Part shown: positions 1 to 6,075 of the stretch, one piece after another
Numbering within the stretch: position 1 is the stretch's first letter
Layout of the letters: every line of letters starts with the position of its first letter
Assembly (NCBI GenBank): GCA_945869245.1
Contig: CAMBOY010000163.1
Coordinates: 1 to 7,362, forward strand
Length of the DNA stretch: 7,362 nucleotides
Direction of reading: 5' to 3'
DNA from: Hydrogenophaga intermedia
Lineage (GTDB): Bacteria; Pseudomonadota; Gammaproteobacteria; Burkholderiales; Burkholderiaceae_C
Program-made: the position numbers and the translations under genes
Notes under the pieces: model-generated
What the model was told of the DNA's origin: nothing
What the model saw: the letters and a program-made list of their open reading frames with translations, nothing else
The model's database searches: none

Positions 1-1
1 C

Positions 2-673
2 GGCGCGCTGCTGAGCGCCGAGCGGCGCCGCGCGGTGCTGGAGATGGCGGTGCGCCACAACACCCTGATCGTCGAAGACGACCCCTACGGCGACCTGTAC
101 TTTGGCGCTGCACCACCGCCGAGCCTGCTGGCCTTGAGCGAGGGTGTACCTGGCAGCCGCGAGCGCTTGGTGCACTGCGGATCGCTGTCCAAAGTGCTCT
201 CGCCCGGCCTGCGGGTGGGCTGGATGGTGGCGCCGCCCACGCTGCTGGCCAAGGCCACCATGTGCAAACAGTTCAGCGACGCCCACACCAGCACCTTTGC
301 CCAGGCCACCGCCGCGCAGTACCTCAAAGCCGGCCGCATGCCCGCCACCTTGGCGCAGGTGCGAGCGGTGTATGCCGAGCGCGCCGCCTGCATGGGCGCG
401 GCCTTGCGGCGCGAGCTGGGCGACGCCATCGACTTTGTGCAGCCCCAAGGCGGGTTGTTTGTCTGGGCTCGGTTGACCGGTGCCAATGGCCGCTTGGCCG
501 ACGGCGCCGAGCTGGCGCGCCGTGCCATCGACCAGGGGGTGGCTTTTGTGCCGGGTGCGCCGTTCTTCGCGCGCCAAGCCGATGCGGCCTCCCTGCGTTT
601 GTCGTTTGCCACCGTGGGCACCGAGCGCATCGAAGAGGGTGTGCGCCGCTTGGCCAAAGCCCTGCAGGGCTGA
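2..673 (+). CDS. PLP-dependent aminotransferase, class I/II (5'-truncated by window edge)
   Basis: This is the C-terminal part of a fold-type I, pyridoxal-phosphate aminotransferase. The frame is open from base 2, so the gene starts before the window, and it ends with TGA at 671-673. The visible part is about 223 residues, against roughly 390-400 for the family. Seen in the sequence: an EDDPYGDLYF segment (cofactor-binding Asp and Tyr region), then SLSK, whose Lys codon (191-193) is the expected Schiff-base lysine. Near the C terminus, LRLSFA carries the arginine (596-598) expected to bind the substrate carboxylate. The GGLFVWARL and GVAFVPG segments resemble the 2-aminoadipate (LysN) / MocR-related subgroup more than classical AspC. 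The amino donor cannot be decided from this fragment. It lies 15 bases before pgsA; no functional link with phospholipid synthesis is evident. Confidence 0.9.
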   Translation, partial: GALLSAERRRAVLEMAVRHNTLIVEDDPYGDLYFGAAPPPSLLALSEGVPGSRERLVHCGSLSKVLSPGLRVGWMVAPPTLLAKATMCKQFSDAHTSTFAQATAAQYLKAGRMPATLAQVRAVYAERAACMGAALRRELGDAIDFVQPQGGLFVWARLTGANGRLADGAELARRAIDQGVAFVPGAPFFARQADAASLRLSFATVGTERIEEGVRRLAKALQG

Positions 674-676
674 GCC

Positions 677-682
677 GATAAT
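677..682 (+). promoter_or_regulatory. Candidate -10 box (GATAAT) for leaderless pgsA mRNA
   Basis: GATAAT matches the sigma-70 -10 consensus at 5 of 6 bases and begins 3 bases after the aminotransferase stop. Exactly six bases (all C) separate it from the pgsA ATG, so the usual start point 7 bases downstream would be the A of the ATG. There is no Shine-Dalgarno sequence before pgsA, which fits a leaderless message. I see no convincing -35 hexamer 16-18 bases upstream, so the promoter call is tentative. Confidence 0.5.
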
Positions 683-688
683 CCCCCC

Positions 689-1258
689 ATGTTTTTTAAC
701 CTGCCCACCCTGCTGACTTGGGCCCGCATCGCGGCCATCCCCCTGATCATCGGGGTGTTTTATCTGGAGGGCTGGAGCGCGGCCCAGCAAAACCTGTTGG
801 CCACGGTGTTGTTTGTGGTGTTTGCCGTCACCGACTGGGCCGATGGGTATCTGGCGCGCAAGCTCAACCAGACCTCGGCCTTTGGCGCCTTTCTGGACCC
901 GGTGGCCGACAAGTTTTTGGTCTGCGCCTGTGTGCTGACCTTGGTGCATCTGGACCGCGCCAATGTGTTTGTGGCGCTCATCATCATTGGGCGCGAAATT
1001 GCAATCTCGTCGCTGCGCGAATGGATGGCCATCATTGGCGCCACCGGCAAAACGGCGGTGCACAGGCTGGGCAAGGTCAAAACGGCCACCCAGATGGTGG
1101 CCATTCCCTTTCTGCTCTACAACGGCACTGTGCTGGGCTGGATCGACACCGCGGTGTGGGGCACCTGGCTGATTTGGATCTCGGCGGTGCTCACCGTGTG
1201 GTCCATGCTGTACTACCTGCAAAAAGCCATTCCCGAGATTCGGGCCAAGTACCGCTGA
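689..1258 (+). CDS. pgsA: CDP-diacylglycerol--glycerol-3-phosphate 3-phosphatidyltransferase
   Basis: Inner-membrane enzyme of the CDP-alcohol phosphatidyltransferase family. It makes phosphatidylglycerophosphate from CDP-diacylglycerol and glycerol 3-phosphate, the committed step to phosphatidylglycerol and cardiolipin. The 189 residues match the usual family length (about 180-190). The full catalytic signature D-x2-DG-x2-AR-x8-G-x3-D-x3-D is present: D49, D52-G53, A56-R57, G66, D70 and D74; the aspartates bind the divalent metal and CDP. Several hydrophobic segments follow (about residues 5-26, 37-48, 76-100, 134-150 and 158-176). The N terminus MFFNLPTLLTWARI is typical of PgsA. The ATG at 689 is chosen because the family N terminus begins there and a -10 box lies 6 bases upstream. 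The transporter gene follows after 6 bases. Confidence 0.95.
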   Translation: MFFNLPTLLTWARIAAIPLIIGVFYLEGWSAAQQNLLATVLFVVFAVTDWADGYLARKLNQTSAFGAFLDPVADKFLVCACVLTLVHLDRANVFVALIIIGREIAISSLREWMAIIGATGKTAVHRLGKVKTATQMVAIPFLLYNGTVLGWIDTAVWGTWLIWISAVLTVWSMLYYLQKAIPEIRAKYR

Positions 1259-1264
1259 ATACCC

Positions 1265-2179
1265 ATGTCGGACGCACCCGCCTCGGCCTGGCTCAAGGCC
1301 ATGCCCGCTGTGTTTGTGCTGATCTGGAGTACCGGCTTTATTGTGGCCCGCTACGGTATGCCGTACGCGCCGCCGCTGTCCTTCTTGTCGGTGCGTTATG
1401 CGCTCTCGATCTTGTGTTTCCTGCCCTGGATTGTGTGGGCCGGTGTGCGCTGGCCGCAGGGCAGGGCGCAGTGGGGGCATTTGGCCGTCACCGGGGTGTT
1501 GATGCACGCCGGCTATCTGGGCGGGGTGTGGGTGGCGGTGAAGGCGGGCATGGGTTCGGGTTTGTCCTCCCTGGTGGTGGGCTTGCAACCGGTGCTCACC
1601 GCCATCTGGCTCAGCCGCATGGGCGGAGCCCACAGCCGAGTGAGCGCCCGCCAGTGGCTGGGTCTGGCCCTGGGTTTTGCGGGCTTGGTGATGGTGGTGT
1701 GGCGCAAGTTTGAGGGCGGCACACCGGGCGATACCGCCACCGTGTTCAATCTGCTGGCCGCGCTCACTGCGCTGTTGTGCATCACCGTGGGCACGCTGTA
1801 CCAAAAGCGCTTTGTGCAGAGCTGCGACGTGCGCACCGCCAACACCACCCAGCTCATCGCCGCTCTGCTGGTGACCCTGCCGCTGGCCCTGCTGGAGCCC
1901 GAGTCCATGCAGTGGAACGGCCAGCTCGCCGGCGCCATGGCCTGGTCGGTGCTGGGGCTCACCCTGGGCGGCAGCTCACTGCTGTACCTGCTGATTCAGC
2001 GCGGCGCGGCCGCCAGCGTCACCAGCCTGATGTACCTGGTGCCACCCTGCACAGCCGCCATCGCTTGGCTGCTGTTTGACGAACCGATCACCCCCTTGAC
2101 CCTGTTGGGCACCGCCATCACCGCGCTCGGCGTGGCGTTGGTGGTGCGTGCCCCTGTTGTACCTGTGAGCAAACCATGA
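1265..2179 (+). CDS. EamA/DMT-family transporter, ten-helix membrane protein
   Basis: A 304-residue polytopic inner-membrane protein of the drug/metabolite transporter superfamily. It shows two EamA-type repeats of about five helices each, roughly residues 12-147 and 155-296. Hydrophobic segments lie near 12-30, 40-60, 72-92, 99-117, 131-146, 158-178, 193-210, 222-243, 252-270 and 276-296. The opening ending in FVLIWSTGFIVARYGMPY and the late LVPP-x9-FDEPIT stretch are typical of RhaT/EamA-like exporters. Family members move amino acids, metabolites or drugs; the substrate cannot be told from sequence. The ATG lies 6 bases after the pgsA stop with no clear Shine-Dalgarno site, suggesting translational coupling or reinitiation. 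The stop overlaps the start of the next gene (ATGA at 2176-2179), so the transporter and the dehydrogenase are probably translated together and may act on related compounds. Confidence 0.88.
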   Translation: MSDAPASAWLKAMPAVFVLIWSTGFIVARYGMPYAPPLSFLSVRYALSILCFLPWIVWAGVRWPQGRAQWGHLAVTGVLMHAGYLGGVWVAVKAGMGSGLSSLVVGLQPVLTAIWLSRMGGAHSRVSARQWLGLALGFAGLVMVVWRKFEGGTPGDTATVFNLLAALTALLCITVGTLYQKRFVQSCDVRTANTTQLIAALLVTLPLALLEPESMQWNGQLAGAMAWSVLGLTLGGSSLLYLLIQRGAAASVTSLMYLVPPCTAAIAWLLFDEPITPLTLLGTAITALGVALVVRAPVVPVSKP

Positions 2180-3276
2180 AGACGACCCATCGCATTGCTG
2201 TGATTCCCGGCGACGGCATTGGCAAGGAAGTCATGCCCGAAGGCCTGCGCGTGCTGCAAGCCGCCGCCGAGCGTTTTGGCATCACTCTGCAGTTTGATCA
2301 TTTTGAGTTCGCCAGTTGCGACCATTACGAACGCACCGGCCAGATGCTGCCCGATAACTGGAAAGAGCAGATCGGCGGCCACGACGCGATCTATTTTGGC
2401 GCGGTGGGCTGGCCCGACCGGGTGCCCGACCACATCTCGCTCTGGGGCTCGTTGCTGCTGTTTCGGCGCGAGTTCGACCAGTATGTGAACGTGCGCCCCG
2501 CGCGCCTGATGCCGGGCGTGATTGCCCCAGTGGTGCGGCGCGACGGCAGTGCGCGCGCGCCCGGCGAGATCGATATGGTGATCGTGCGCGAAAACACCGA
2601 GGGCGAGTACTCCAGCGTGGGCGGGCGCATGTTTGCCGGCACCGAGCGCGAGATCGTCATGCAGGAGACCGTGATGACGCGCATCGGGGTCGACCGGGCG
2701 CTGCGGTATGCCTTCGAGACCGCGCGCTCGCGGCCCAAGAAGCACCTGACCAGCGCCACCAAATCCAATGGCATCGCCATCACCATGCCGTACTGGGACG
2801 AGCGCTTCGCCGAGATGGCCAAGCAGTACCCCGATGTGCGGGTGGACCAGTACCACATCGACATCCTGACCGCCCATTTTGTGCAGCGACCCGACCAGTT
2901 CGATGTGGTGGTGGCGAGCAACTTGTTTGGCGACATCTTGTCCGATCTGGGGCCCGCGTGCACCGGCACCATTGGCATTGCGCCGAGCGCCAACCTCAAC
3001 CCGGATCGGCGCTTTCCCTCGCTGTTTGAGCCGGTGCACGGCTCAGCGCCCGACATCGCGGGGCAGGGCATTGCCAACCCGATTGGGCAGATCTGGTGCG
3101 GCGCCATGATGCTCGACTTTCTGGGGCACCGCGACGCGCACGACGCGATCGTGGCCGCCATCGAAGCGGTGTTGCAGCCTGGCAGCGGTGCGCCACGCAC
3201 CCGCGACTTGGGCGGCACGGCGGGCACGGTCGAGCTGGGTCGGGCGGTCGAACAGGCGCTGCGCGCGGCCGCTTAA
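2176..3276 (+). CDS. dmlA: D-malate / tartrate dehydrogenase (decarboxylating), TtuC/DmlA family
   Basis: NAD-dependent beta-decarboxylating dehydrogenase of the isocitrate/isopropylmalate dehydrogenase superfamily, cytosolic. DmlA oxidises D-malate to pyruvate and CO2; close relatives are annotated as tartrate dehydrogenase/decarboxylase (TtuC). Length is 366 residues, as usual. Visible elements: IPGDGIGKEV at 9-19; substrate-binding arginines R97/R98, R107 (NVRP) and R138 (VREN); catalytic Y145 in TEGEYSS and K196 in SATKSNG; metal-binding aspartates D229 (HIDI), D253 and D257 (FGDILSDLGP); and EPVHGSAPDI at 285-294 in the NAD-binding region. It matches E. coli DmlA very closely by eye, including the SLWGSLL-FRREFDQYVN stretch that marks this subgroup rather than LeuB. 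The start ATG lies inside the upstream stop (4-base overlap). D-malate versus tartrate preference cannot be settled here; ttuC is the alternative name. Confidence 0.9.
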   Translation: MKTTHRIAVIPGDGIGKEVMPEGLRVLQAAAERFGITLQFDHFEFASCDHYERTGQMLPDNWKEQIGGHDAIYFGAVGWPDRVPDHISLWGSLLLFRREFDQYVNVRPARLMPGVIAPVVRRDGSARAPGEIDMVIVRENTEGEYSSVGGRMFAGTEREIVMQETVMTRIGVDRALRYAFETARSRPKKHLTSATKSNGIAITMPYWDERFAEMAKQYPDVRVDQYHIDILTAHFVQRPDQFDVVVASNLFGDILSDLGPACTGTIGIAPSANLNPDRRFPSLFEPVHGSAPDIAGQGIANPIGQIWCGAMMLDFLGHRDAHDAIVAAIEAVLQPGSGAPRTRDLGGTAGTVELGRAVEQALRAAA

Positions 3277-3310
3277 GGCCGGTCGCGCAGCGGTGTGGCG
3301 GCGCGGCCTT
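3275..3310 (+). other. Inverted repeat just after dmlA, possible weak terminator
   Basis: AAGGCCG at 3275-3281 can pair with CGGCCTT at 3304-3310 across a GC-rich 22-base loop. No T-run follows, so it is not a canonical intrinsic terminator. It may assist Rho-dependent termination or be chance in GC-rich DNA. No other terminator is seen between dmlA and the hupB promoter. Confidence 0.25.
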
Positions 3311-3375
3311 GGCGAATGCGACTAGAATCTGCCGTCCTCAGTTCCGCGCAGGCTTGTGGGTGCGACATGTCCGTA

Positions 3376-3405
3376 TTGACAGGCTTTGCGTGGCGTGGGT
3401 CTAAT
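3376..3405 (+). promoter_or_regulatory. Strong sigma-70 promoter for hupB (TTGACA-N18-TCTAAT)
   Basis: A perfect -35 (TTGACA, 3376-3381) is followed after 18 bases by TCTAAT (3400-3405), a 5 of 6 match to the -10 box. Transcription should start near A3411/A3412, giving a leader of about 117 bases before hupB. This is the best-formed promoter in the window, which suits an abundant nucleoid protein. A second -10-like TAGAAT at 3323-3328 lies upstream but has no -35 partner. Confidence 0.75.
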
Positions 3406-3412
3406 CGAGCAA

Positions 3413-3438
3413 CGCTCCCCAGCGGTCGCTGGAGAGCG
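3413..3438 (+). other. Stem-loop at the predicted 5' end of the hupB mRNA
   Basis: CGCTCCCCAGC at 3413-3423 pairs with GCTGGAGAGCG at 3428-3438, with one internal C-A mismatch (3418/3433) and a four-base loop (3424-3427). It begins 1-2 bases after the predicted transcription start, so the mRNA would carry a hairpin at its extreme 5' end. Such hairpins are known to protect messages from RNase E/RppH-initiated decay; that role here is inferred. Confidence 0.5.
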
Positions 3439-3513
3439 CTTCTTATTGGTGCATCCCGCGCACCGGGTGGCGCCACACAACTCCGATCCAACAACGGATA
3501 TTTCTGATCATTT

Positions 3514-3522
3514 GAAGAGGGG
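3514..3522 (+). promoter_or_regulatory. Strong Shine-Dalgarno site for hupB
   Basis: The purine run GAAGAGGGG ends 6 bases before the GTG at 3529. It fixes GTG as the start codon, and it is the clearest ribosome-binding site in the window. Confidence 0.8.
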
Positions 3523-3528
3523 CATTTC

Positions 3529-3801
3529 GTGAATAAAACCGAACTCGTCGAACACATCGCTAAGCACGCCGACATCTCCAAGGCCGCTGCCGCACGCGCA
3601 CTGGACTCCACCATCACCGCCATTCGCACCACCCTCAAAAAAGGCGGCACCGTGTCCTTGGTGGGTTTTGGCTCGTTTGCCGTCACCAAGCGCCCCGCCC
3701 GCAAGGGTCGCAACCCCCGCACCGGCGCTGAGATTAAAATCAAGGCTGCCAAAGTGCCCAAGTTCCGTCCGGGCAAGGCGCTCAAGGACGCCCTGAACTG
3801 A
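3529..3801 (+). CDS. hupB: DNA-binding protein HU-beta
   Basis: A 90-residue HU/IHF-family nucleoid protein that binds and bends DNA without strict sequence preference, acting as a dimer. The length equals that of typical HU. The N-terminal helices open MNKTELVEHIAKHADISKAA, and the HU signature GFGSFAV begins at about residue 46. It is followed by the beta-arm that enters the minor groove (basic residues with RNPRTG, including the proline that intercalates at DNA kinks), and the end KVPKFRPGKALKDALN is typical. Translation starts at GTG 3529, set by the strong ribosome-binding site and by alignment with family N termini. It has its own promoter and a leader of about 117 bases. tRNA-Val follows after 23 bases with no terminator between, so a shared transcript is likely. 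ppiD lies beyond, as in E. coli. Confidence 0.96.
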   Translation: MNKTELVEHIAKHADISKAAAARALDSTITAIRTTLKKGGTVSLVGFGSFAVTKRPARKGRNPRTGAEIKIKAAKVPKFRPGKALKDALN

Positions 3802-3824
3802 TTGGGCGATCGAGGTTTCCGGTG

Positions 3825-3900
3825 GGGTGCTTAGCTCAGTTGGTAGAGCGGCGCCCTTACAAGGCGTAGGTCGGCGGTTCGACCCCGTCAGCACCCACCA
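3825..3900 (+). tRNA. tRNA-Val (anticodon UAC)
   Basis: A complete cloverleaf with encoded CCA (3898-3900). The acceptor stem 3825-3831 pairs with 3890-3896 at all seven positions. The D stem is GCTC/GAGC (3834-3837, 3846-3849). The anticodon stem GCGCC/GGCGT surrounds loop CTTACAA, with TAC at 3858-3860. The T stem is GGCGG/CCGTC with loop TTCGACC. A36 discriminator A3897 fits tRNA-Val. It lies 23 bases after hupB with no clear promoter of its own, so RNase P cleavage at 3824/3825 would both release the tRNA and create the 3' end of the HU message. Confidence 0.96.
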
Positions 3901-3906
3901 CCACCG

Positions 3907-3937
3907 AAAAGGCGAACACCGGTTCGCCTTTTTTCTT
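3907..3937 (+). terminator. Intrinsic terminator after hupB-tRNA-Val
   Basis: An 11-bp perfect stem, AAAAGGCGAAC (3907-3917) with GTTCGCCTTTT (3922-3932), has a four-base loop and a T-rich tail to 3937. It lies 6 bases after the tRNA CCA and separates this transcript from ppiD. Confidence 0.93.
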
Positions 3938-3980
3938 ATGCCGTGTTTATTGCCGTGATCGGCCTTTGGGATACCCGCAC

Positions 3981-5891
3981 ATGTTTGACGCCATTCGCAA
4001 CCAGAAGAAAGTCCTGATGGGCATCTTGCTCGTTCTGGTGATTCCGGCCTTTGTGCTGTTCGGAGTCGAGGGCTACACCCGTTATTCCGAACAAAGTGAA
4101 GCGGTGGCGGTGGTCGATGGCAAGGACATCACCCGCCTGGAATGGGACAACGCGCACCGCCAAGAGATCGACCGCCTGCGCGAGTCGATGCCAGGCATCG
4201 ACATCAAGTTGCTGGACACCGAGCAGGCCCGCTACGCTGCGCTGGAGCGGCTGGTGCGCGAGCGGGTGCTGGCCGCCGCTGCCGACACCTTGCACGTCTA
4301 CACCAGCGACCAGAAGCTCACGCGTGAGCTGACCAACAACGCCACCATCGCCAGTTTGCGCACCGCCGACGGCAAGCTCGACGTGGAGGCCTACCGCACC
4401 TTGTTGGGTCGACAAGGCCTGACACCCGAGATGTTCGAGGCCAATATCCGCGCCGAGCTGTCGCGGGTGCAGGTGATCGAAGGCATTGGCGCGACCACAC
4501 TGGCGGGCCCTGCGGTGGCCAATGCGGCACTCGACGCCTTCTTTCAACGCCGCGCGGTGCGTGTGTTGGCTTTGGACCCCGCCGCGTACACCAGCAAGGT
4601 GGTGGTGACCGACGCCGATTTGCAGGCGTATTACCAAAGCAATGAGGCGCAGTTCAAGACGGTGGAGCAAGCCGATGTGCAGTACGTGCTGCTCGACCTG
4701 CCCACCCTTGAGCGGCAGATTGTTCTCAATGAAGCCGACGTCAAGGCTTACTACGAGCAAAACGCCGCGCGCCTGTCGGGTGGCGAAGAGCGCCGCGCCA
4801 GCCATGTGCTGTTGAGCGTACCCGAGGGCACTTCGGCCGAGGCCAAAGCCGCTATCCGCGCCAAGGCCGAGGCACTGCAACAAGAGCTGACACAAAACCC
4901 GTCGCGTTTTGCGGAAGTGGCCAAGGCGCAGTCGCAAGACCCCGGCTCGGCGGTCAATGGCGGCGACTTGGACTACTTTGCGCGAGGCGCCATGGTCAAG
5001 CCTTTTGAGGATGCGGCCTTTGCGCTGGCCCAAGGCGCAATTTCGCCGGTGGTCGAGTCCGACTTTGGGTTTCACATCATCCAGGTGACCGACATCCGCG
5101 CGCCCAAGCAGCGCCCGTTTGAAGACATGCGTGCCGAGCTGGAGGCCGACCTCAAGCGCCAGCAGGCCCAAAAGCGCTACGCAGAAATCGCCGAGCAGTT
5201 CAGCAATCTGGCGTACGAGCAAGCCGATACCTTGCAGCCCATGGTCGACAAGCTCAAATTGGAGTTGCGCAGCGCACAAGGCGTGCTGCGCGACCCGGTG
5301 GGCGCACCCAATGCCGACCCGGTGTTGACCAACCCGAGCTTGCTGCAGGCTTTGTTTGCCGCCGATGCGGTCAACAACAAACGCAACACCCAGGCCATTG
5401 AGATGGGTTCCAACCGCTTGGTGGCAGCGCGCATTGTCAAGCACATGCCGGCGCGCACCCAGGCGCTGGACGAGGTAAAAGCCGCGGTGCAGCAGCAGTT
5501 CATCGCCTCGAAAGCGGCTGAGCTGGCCCGCACTGAGGGTGCGGCGCTGCTCAAGGCGGCGCAGGGTGGCCAAGCGCCTGCGGGCTTGCGTGAGGAGATC
5601 ACCGTGTCGCGTGAGAAGACCGGCAATTTGCCCCTGCCGGTGATGAATGCGCTGATGAGCGCTCCGGCCAGCCAACTGCCTGCCTGGACCGGTGTCGACT
5701 TGGGACCACAAGGCTACGCGGTGCTGCAAATCACGGCGGTGCAACCGCGCGAAGCGGTCGACGACCAGCGCCGGACCGCTGAGCGTGGTCAAGTCCGGCA
5801 ATGGCTGGCCGCTGCCGAAACCGCCGCGTATTACGAGACGCTGAAACAACGCTTCAAGGTCAAGATCTTGGCGCCGCAGCCAAAACCCTGA
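3981..5891 (+). CDS. ppiD: PpiD-type membrane-anchored periplasmic peptidyl-prolyl isomerase/foldase
   Basis: A 636-residue SurA/PpiD-family chaperone, close to the 623 of E. coli PpiD. A short cytoplasmic tail with basic residues (RNQKK) precedes one transmembrane anchor at about residues 11-29; the rest should lie in the periplasm. The SurA_N-like chaperone region spans roughly 35-260, and one parvulin (rotamase) domain spans about 270-371. A C-terminal helical chaperone part follows. The parvulin domain keeps H275, D320, M338, F342 and H365, positions matching the active site of active parvulins. The family helps secreted and outer-membrane proteins fold as they leave the Sec translocon. 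ATG 3981 is chosen because MFDAIRNQKK matches the family start; an in-frame TTG at 3966 would add five residues without support. Only a weak GGGA lies 9 bases upstream, and no clear promoter is seen after the preceding terminator. Confidence 0.93.
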   Translation: MFDAIRNQKKVLMGILLVLVIPAFVLFGVEGYTRYSEQSEAVAVVDGKDITRLEWDNAHRQEIDRLRESMPGIDIKLLDTEQARYAALERLVRERVLAAAADTLHVYTSDQKLTRELTNNATIASLRTADGKLDVEAYRTLLGRQGLTPEMFEANIRAELSRVQVIEGIGATTLAGPAVANAALDAFFQRRAVRVLALDPAAYTSKVVVTDADLQAYYQSNEAQFKTVEQADVQYVLLDLPTLERQIVLNEADVKAYYEQNAARLSGGEERRASHVLLSVPEGTSAEAKAAIRAKAEALQQELTQNPSRFAEVAKAQSQDPGSAVNGGDLDYFARGAMVKPFEDAAFALAQGAISPVVESDFGFHIIQVTDIRAPKQRPFEDMRAELEADLKRQQAQKRYAEIAEQFSNLAYEQADTLQPMVDKLKLELRSAQGVLRDPVGAPNADPVLTNPSLLQALFAADAVNNKRNTQAIEMGSNRLVAARIVKHMPARTQALDEVKAAVQQQFIASKAAELARTEGAALLKAAQGGQAPAGLREEITVSREKTGNLPLPVMNALMSAPASQLPAWTGVDLGPQGYAVLQITAVQPREAVDDQRRTAERGQVRQWLAAAETAAYYETLKQRFKVKILAPQPKP

Positions 5892-5897
5892 GCATCG

Positions 5898-5915
5898 GCC
5901 AGGAGAAGTCCTGGC
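5898..5915 (+). other. Perfect hairpin between ppiD and the tRNA-His promoter
   Basis: GCCAGGA (5898-5904) and TCCTGGC (5909-5915) form a perfect 7-bp stem with a GAAG loop, starting 6 bases after the ppiD stop. There is no T-run after it. It covers the place where the -35 region of the tRNA-His promoter should be. It may stabilise the ppiD mRNA end, act as a weak terminator, or be a protein-binding site. Confidence 0.5.
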
Positions 5916-5922
5916 AACGCGC

Positions 5923-5928
5923 TATAAT
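5923..5928 (+). promoter_or_regulatory. -10 box (TATAAT) of the tRNA-His promoter
   Basis: A perfect TATAAT lies 10 bases before the first tRNA base. Transcription should start at about A5934, leaving a leader of about 5 bases. The stretch between box and start (GCGGG) is GC-rich, as in stable-RNA promoters under stringent control. No good -35 hexamer is seen; the hairpin at 5898-5915 occupies that position. Confidence 0.7.
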
Positions 5929-5938
5929 GCGGGACTGC

Positions 5939-6015
5939 GGTGGCTATAGCTCAGTTGGTAGAGTCCCAGATTGTGATTCTGGTTGTCGTGGGTTCGAGTC
6001 CCATTAGCCACCCCA
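5939..6015 (+). tRNA. tRNA-His (anticodon GUG)
   Basis: A complete tRNA-His with the encoded extra G-1 (G5939) facing C73 (C6012), the identity mark for histidyl-tRNA synthetase, and with encoded CCA (6013-6015). The acceptor stem 5940-5946 pairs with 6005-6011. The anticodon stem CCAGA/TCTGG surrounds GTG at 5973-5975. The D stem is GCTC/GAGT, so position 10-25 is a G-U wobble where E. coli tRNA-His has G-C. It has its own -10 box just upstream and a terminator just downstream, so it is a single-gene unit. Confidence 0.96.
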
Positions 6016-6026
6016 CCGCACACCCC

Positions 6027-6055
6027 AAAAGCCCGGCTCGCCGGGCTTTTTTATT
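6027..6055 (+). terminator. Intrinsic terminator after tRNA-His, possibly bidirectional
   Basis: AAAAGCCCGG (6027-6036) pairs perfectly with CCGGGCTTTT (6041-6050) around a CTCG loop. A run of six T (6047-6052) follows on the plus strand. On the minus strand the stem is followed by only four T, so it may also stop the converging oxidoreductase gene, less efficiently. Confidence 0.93.
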
Positions 6056-6075
6056 GCCTGCGCCACGCACACCCG

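Noticed and set aside
1996..3039. A 347-codon open frame on the minus strand opposite dmlA
   Set aside because: Antisense shadow. The dmlA product has all its catalytic residues, while this translation resembles no family I know.
3323..3328. TAGAAT as a second hupB promoter or a leaderless start
   Set aside because: No ATG lies 6 bases downstream and no -35 partner is present. The TTGACA/TCTAAT promoter further down is much better.
3295..3507. A 70-codon open frame (GTG start) in the region before hupB
   Set aside because: It runs through the hupB promoter and leader hairpin, has no ribosome-binding site and shows no protein-like pattern.
3966..3980. TTG at 3966 as the ppiD start
   Set aside because: It adds only five residues before the family-typical MFD start at 3981 and has no ribosome-binding site of its own.
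3936..5849. A 637-codon open frame on the minus strand opposite ppiD
   Set aside because: It is a codon-bias shadow in GC-rich DNA. It covers the tRNA terminator, has no recognisable domain, is low in complexity (rich in L, G, H, Q and R), and the plus-strand gene is clearly real.
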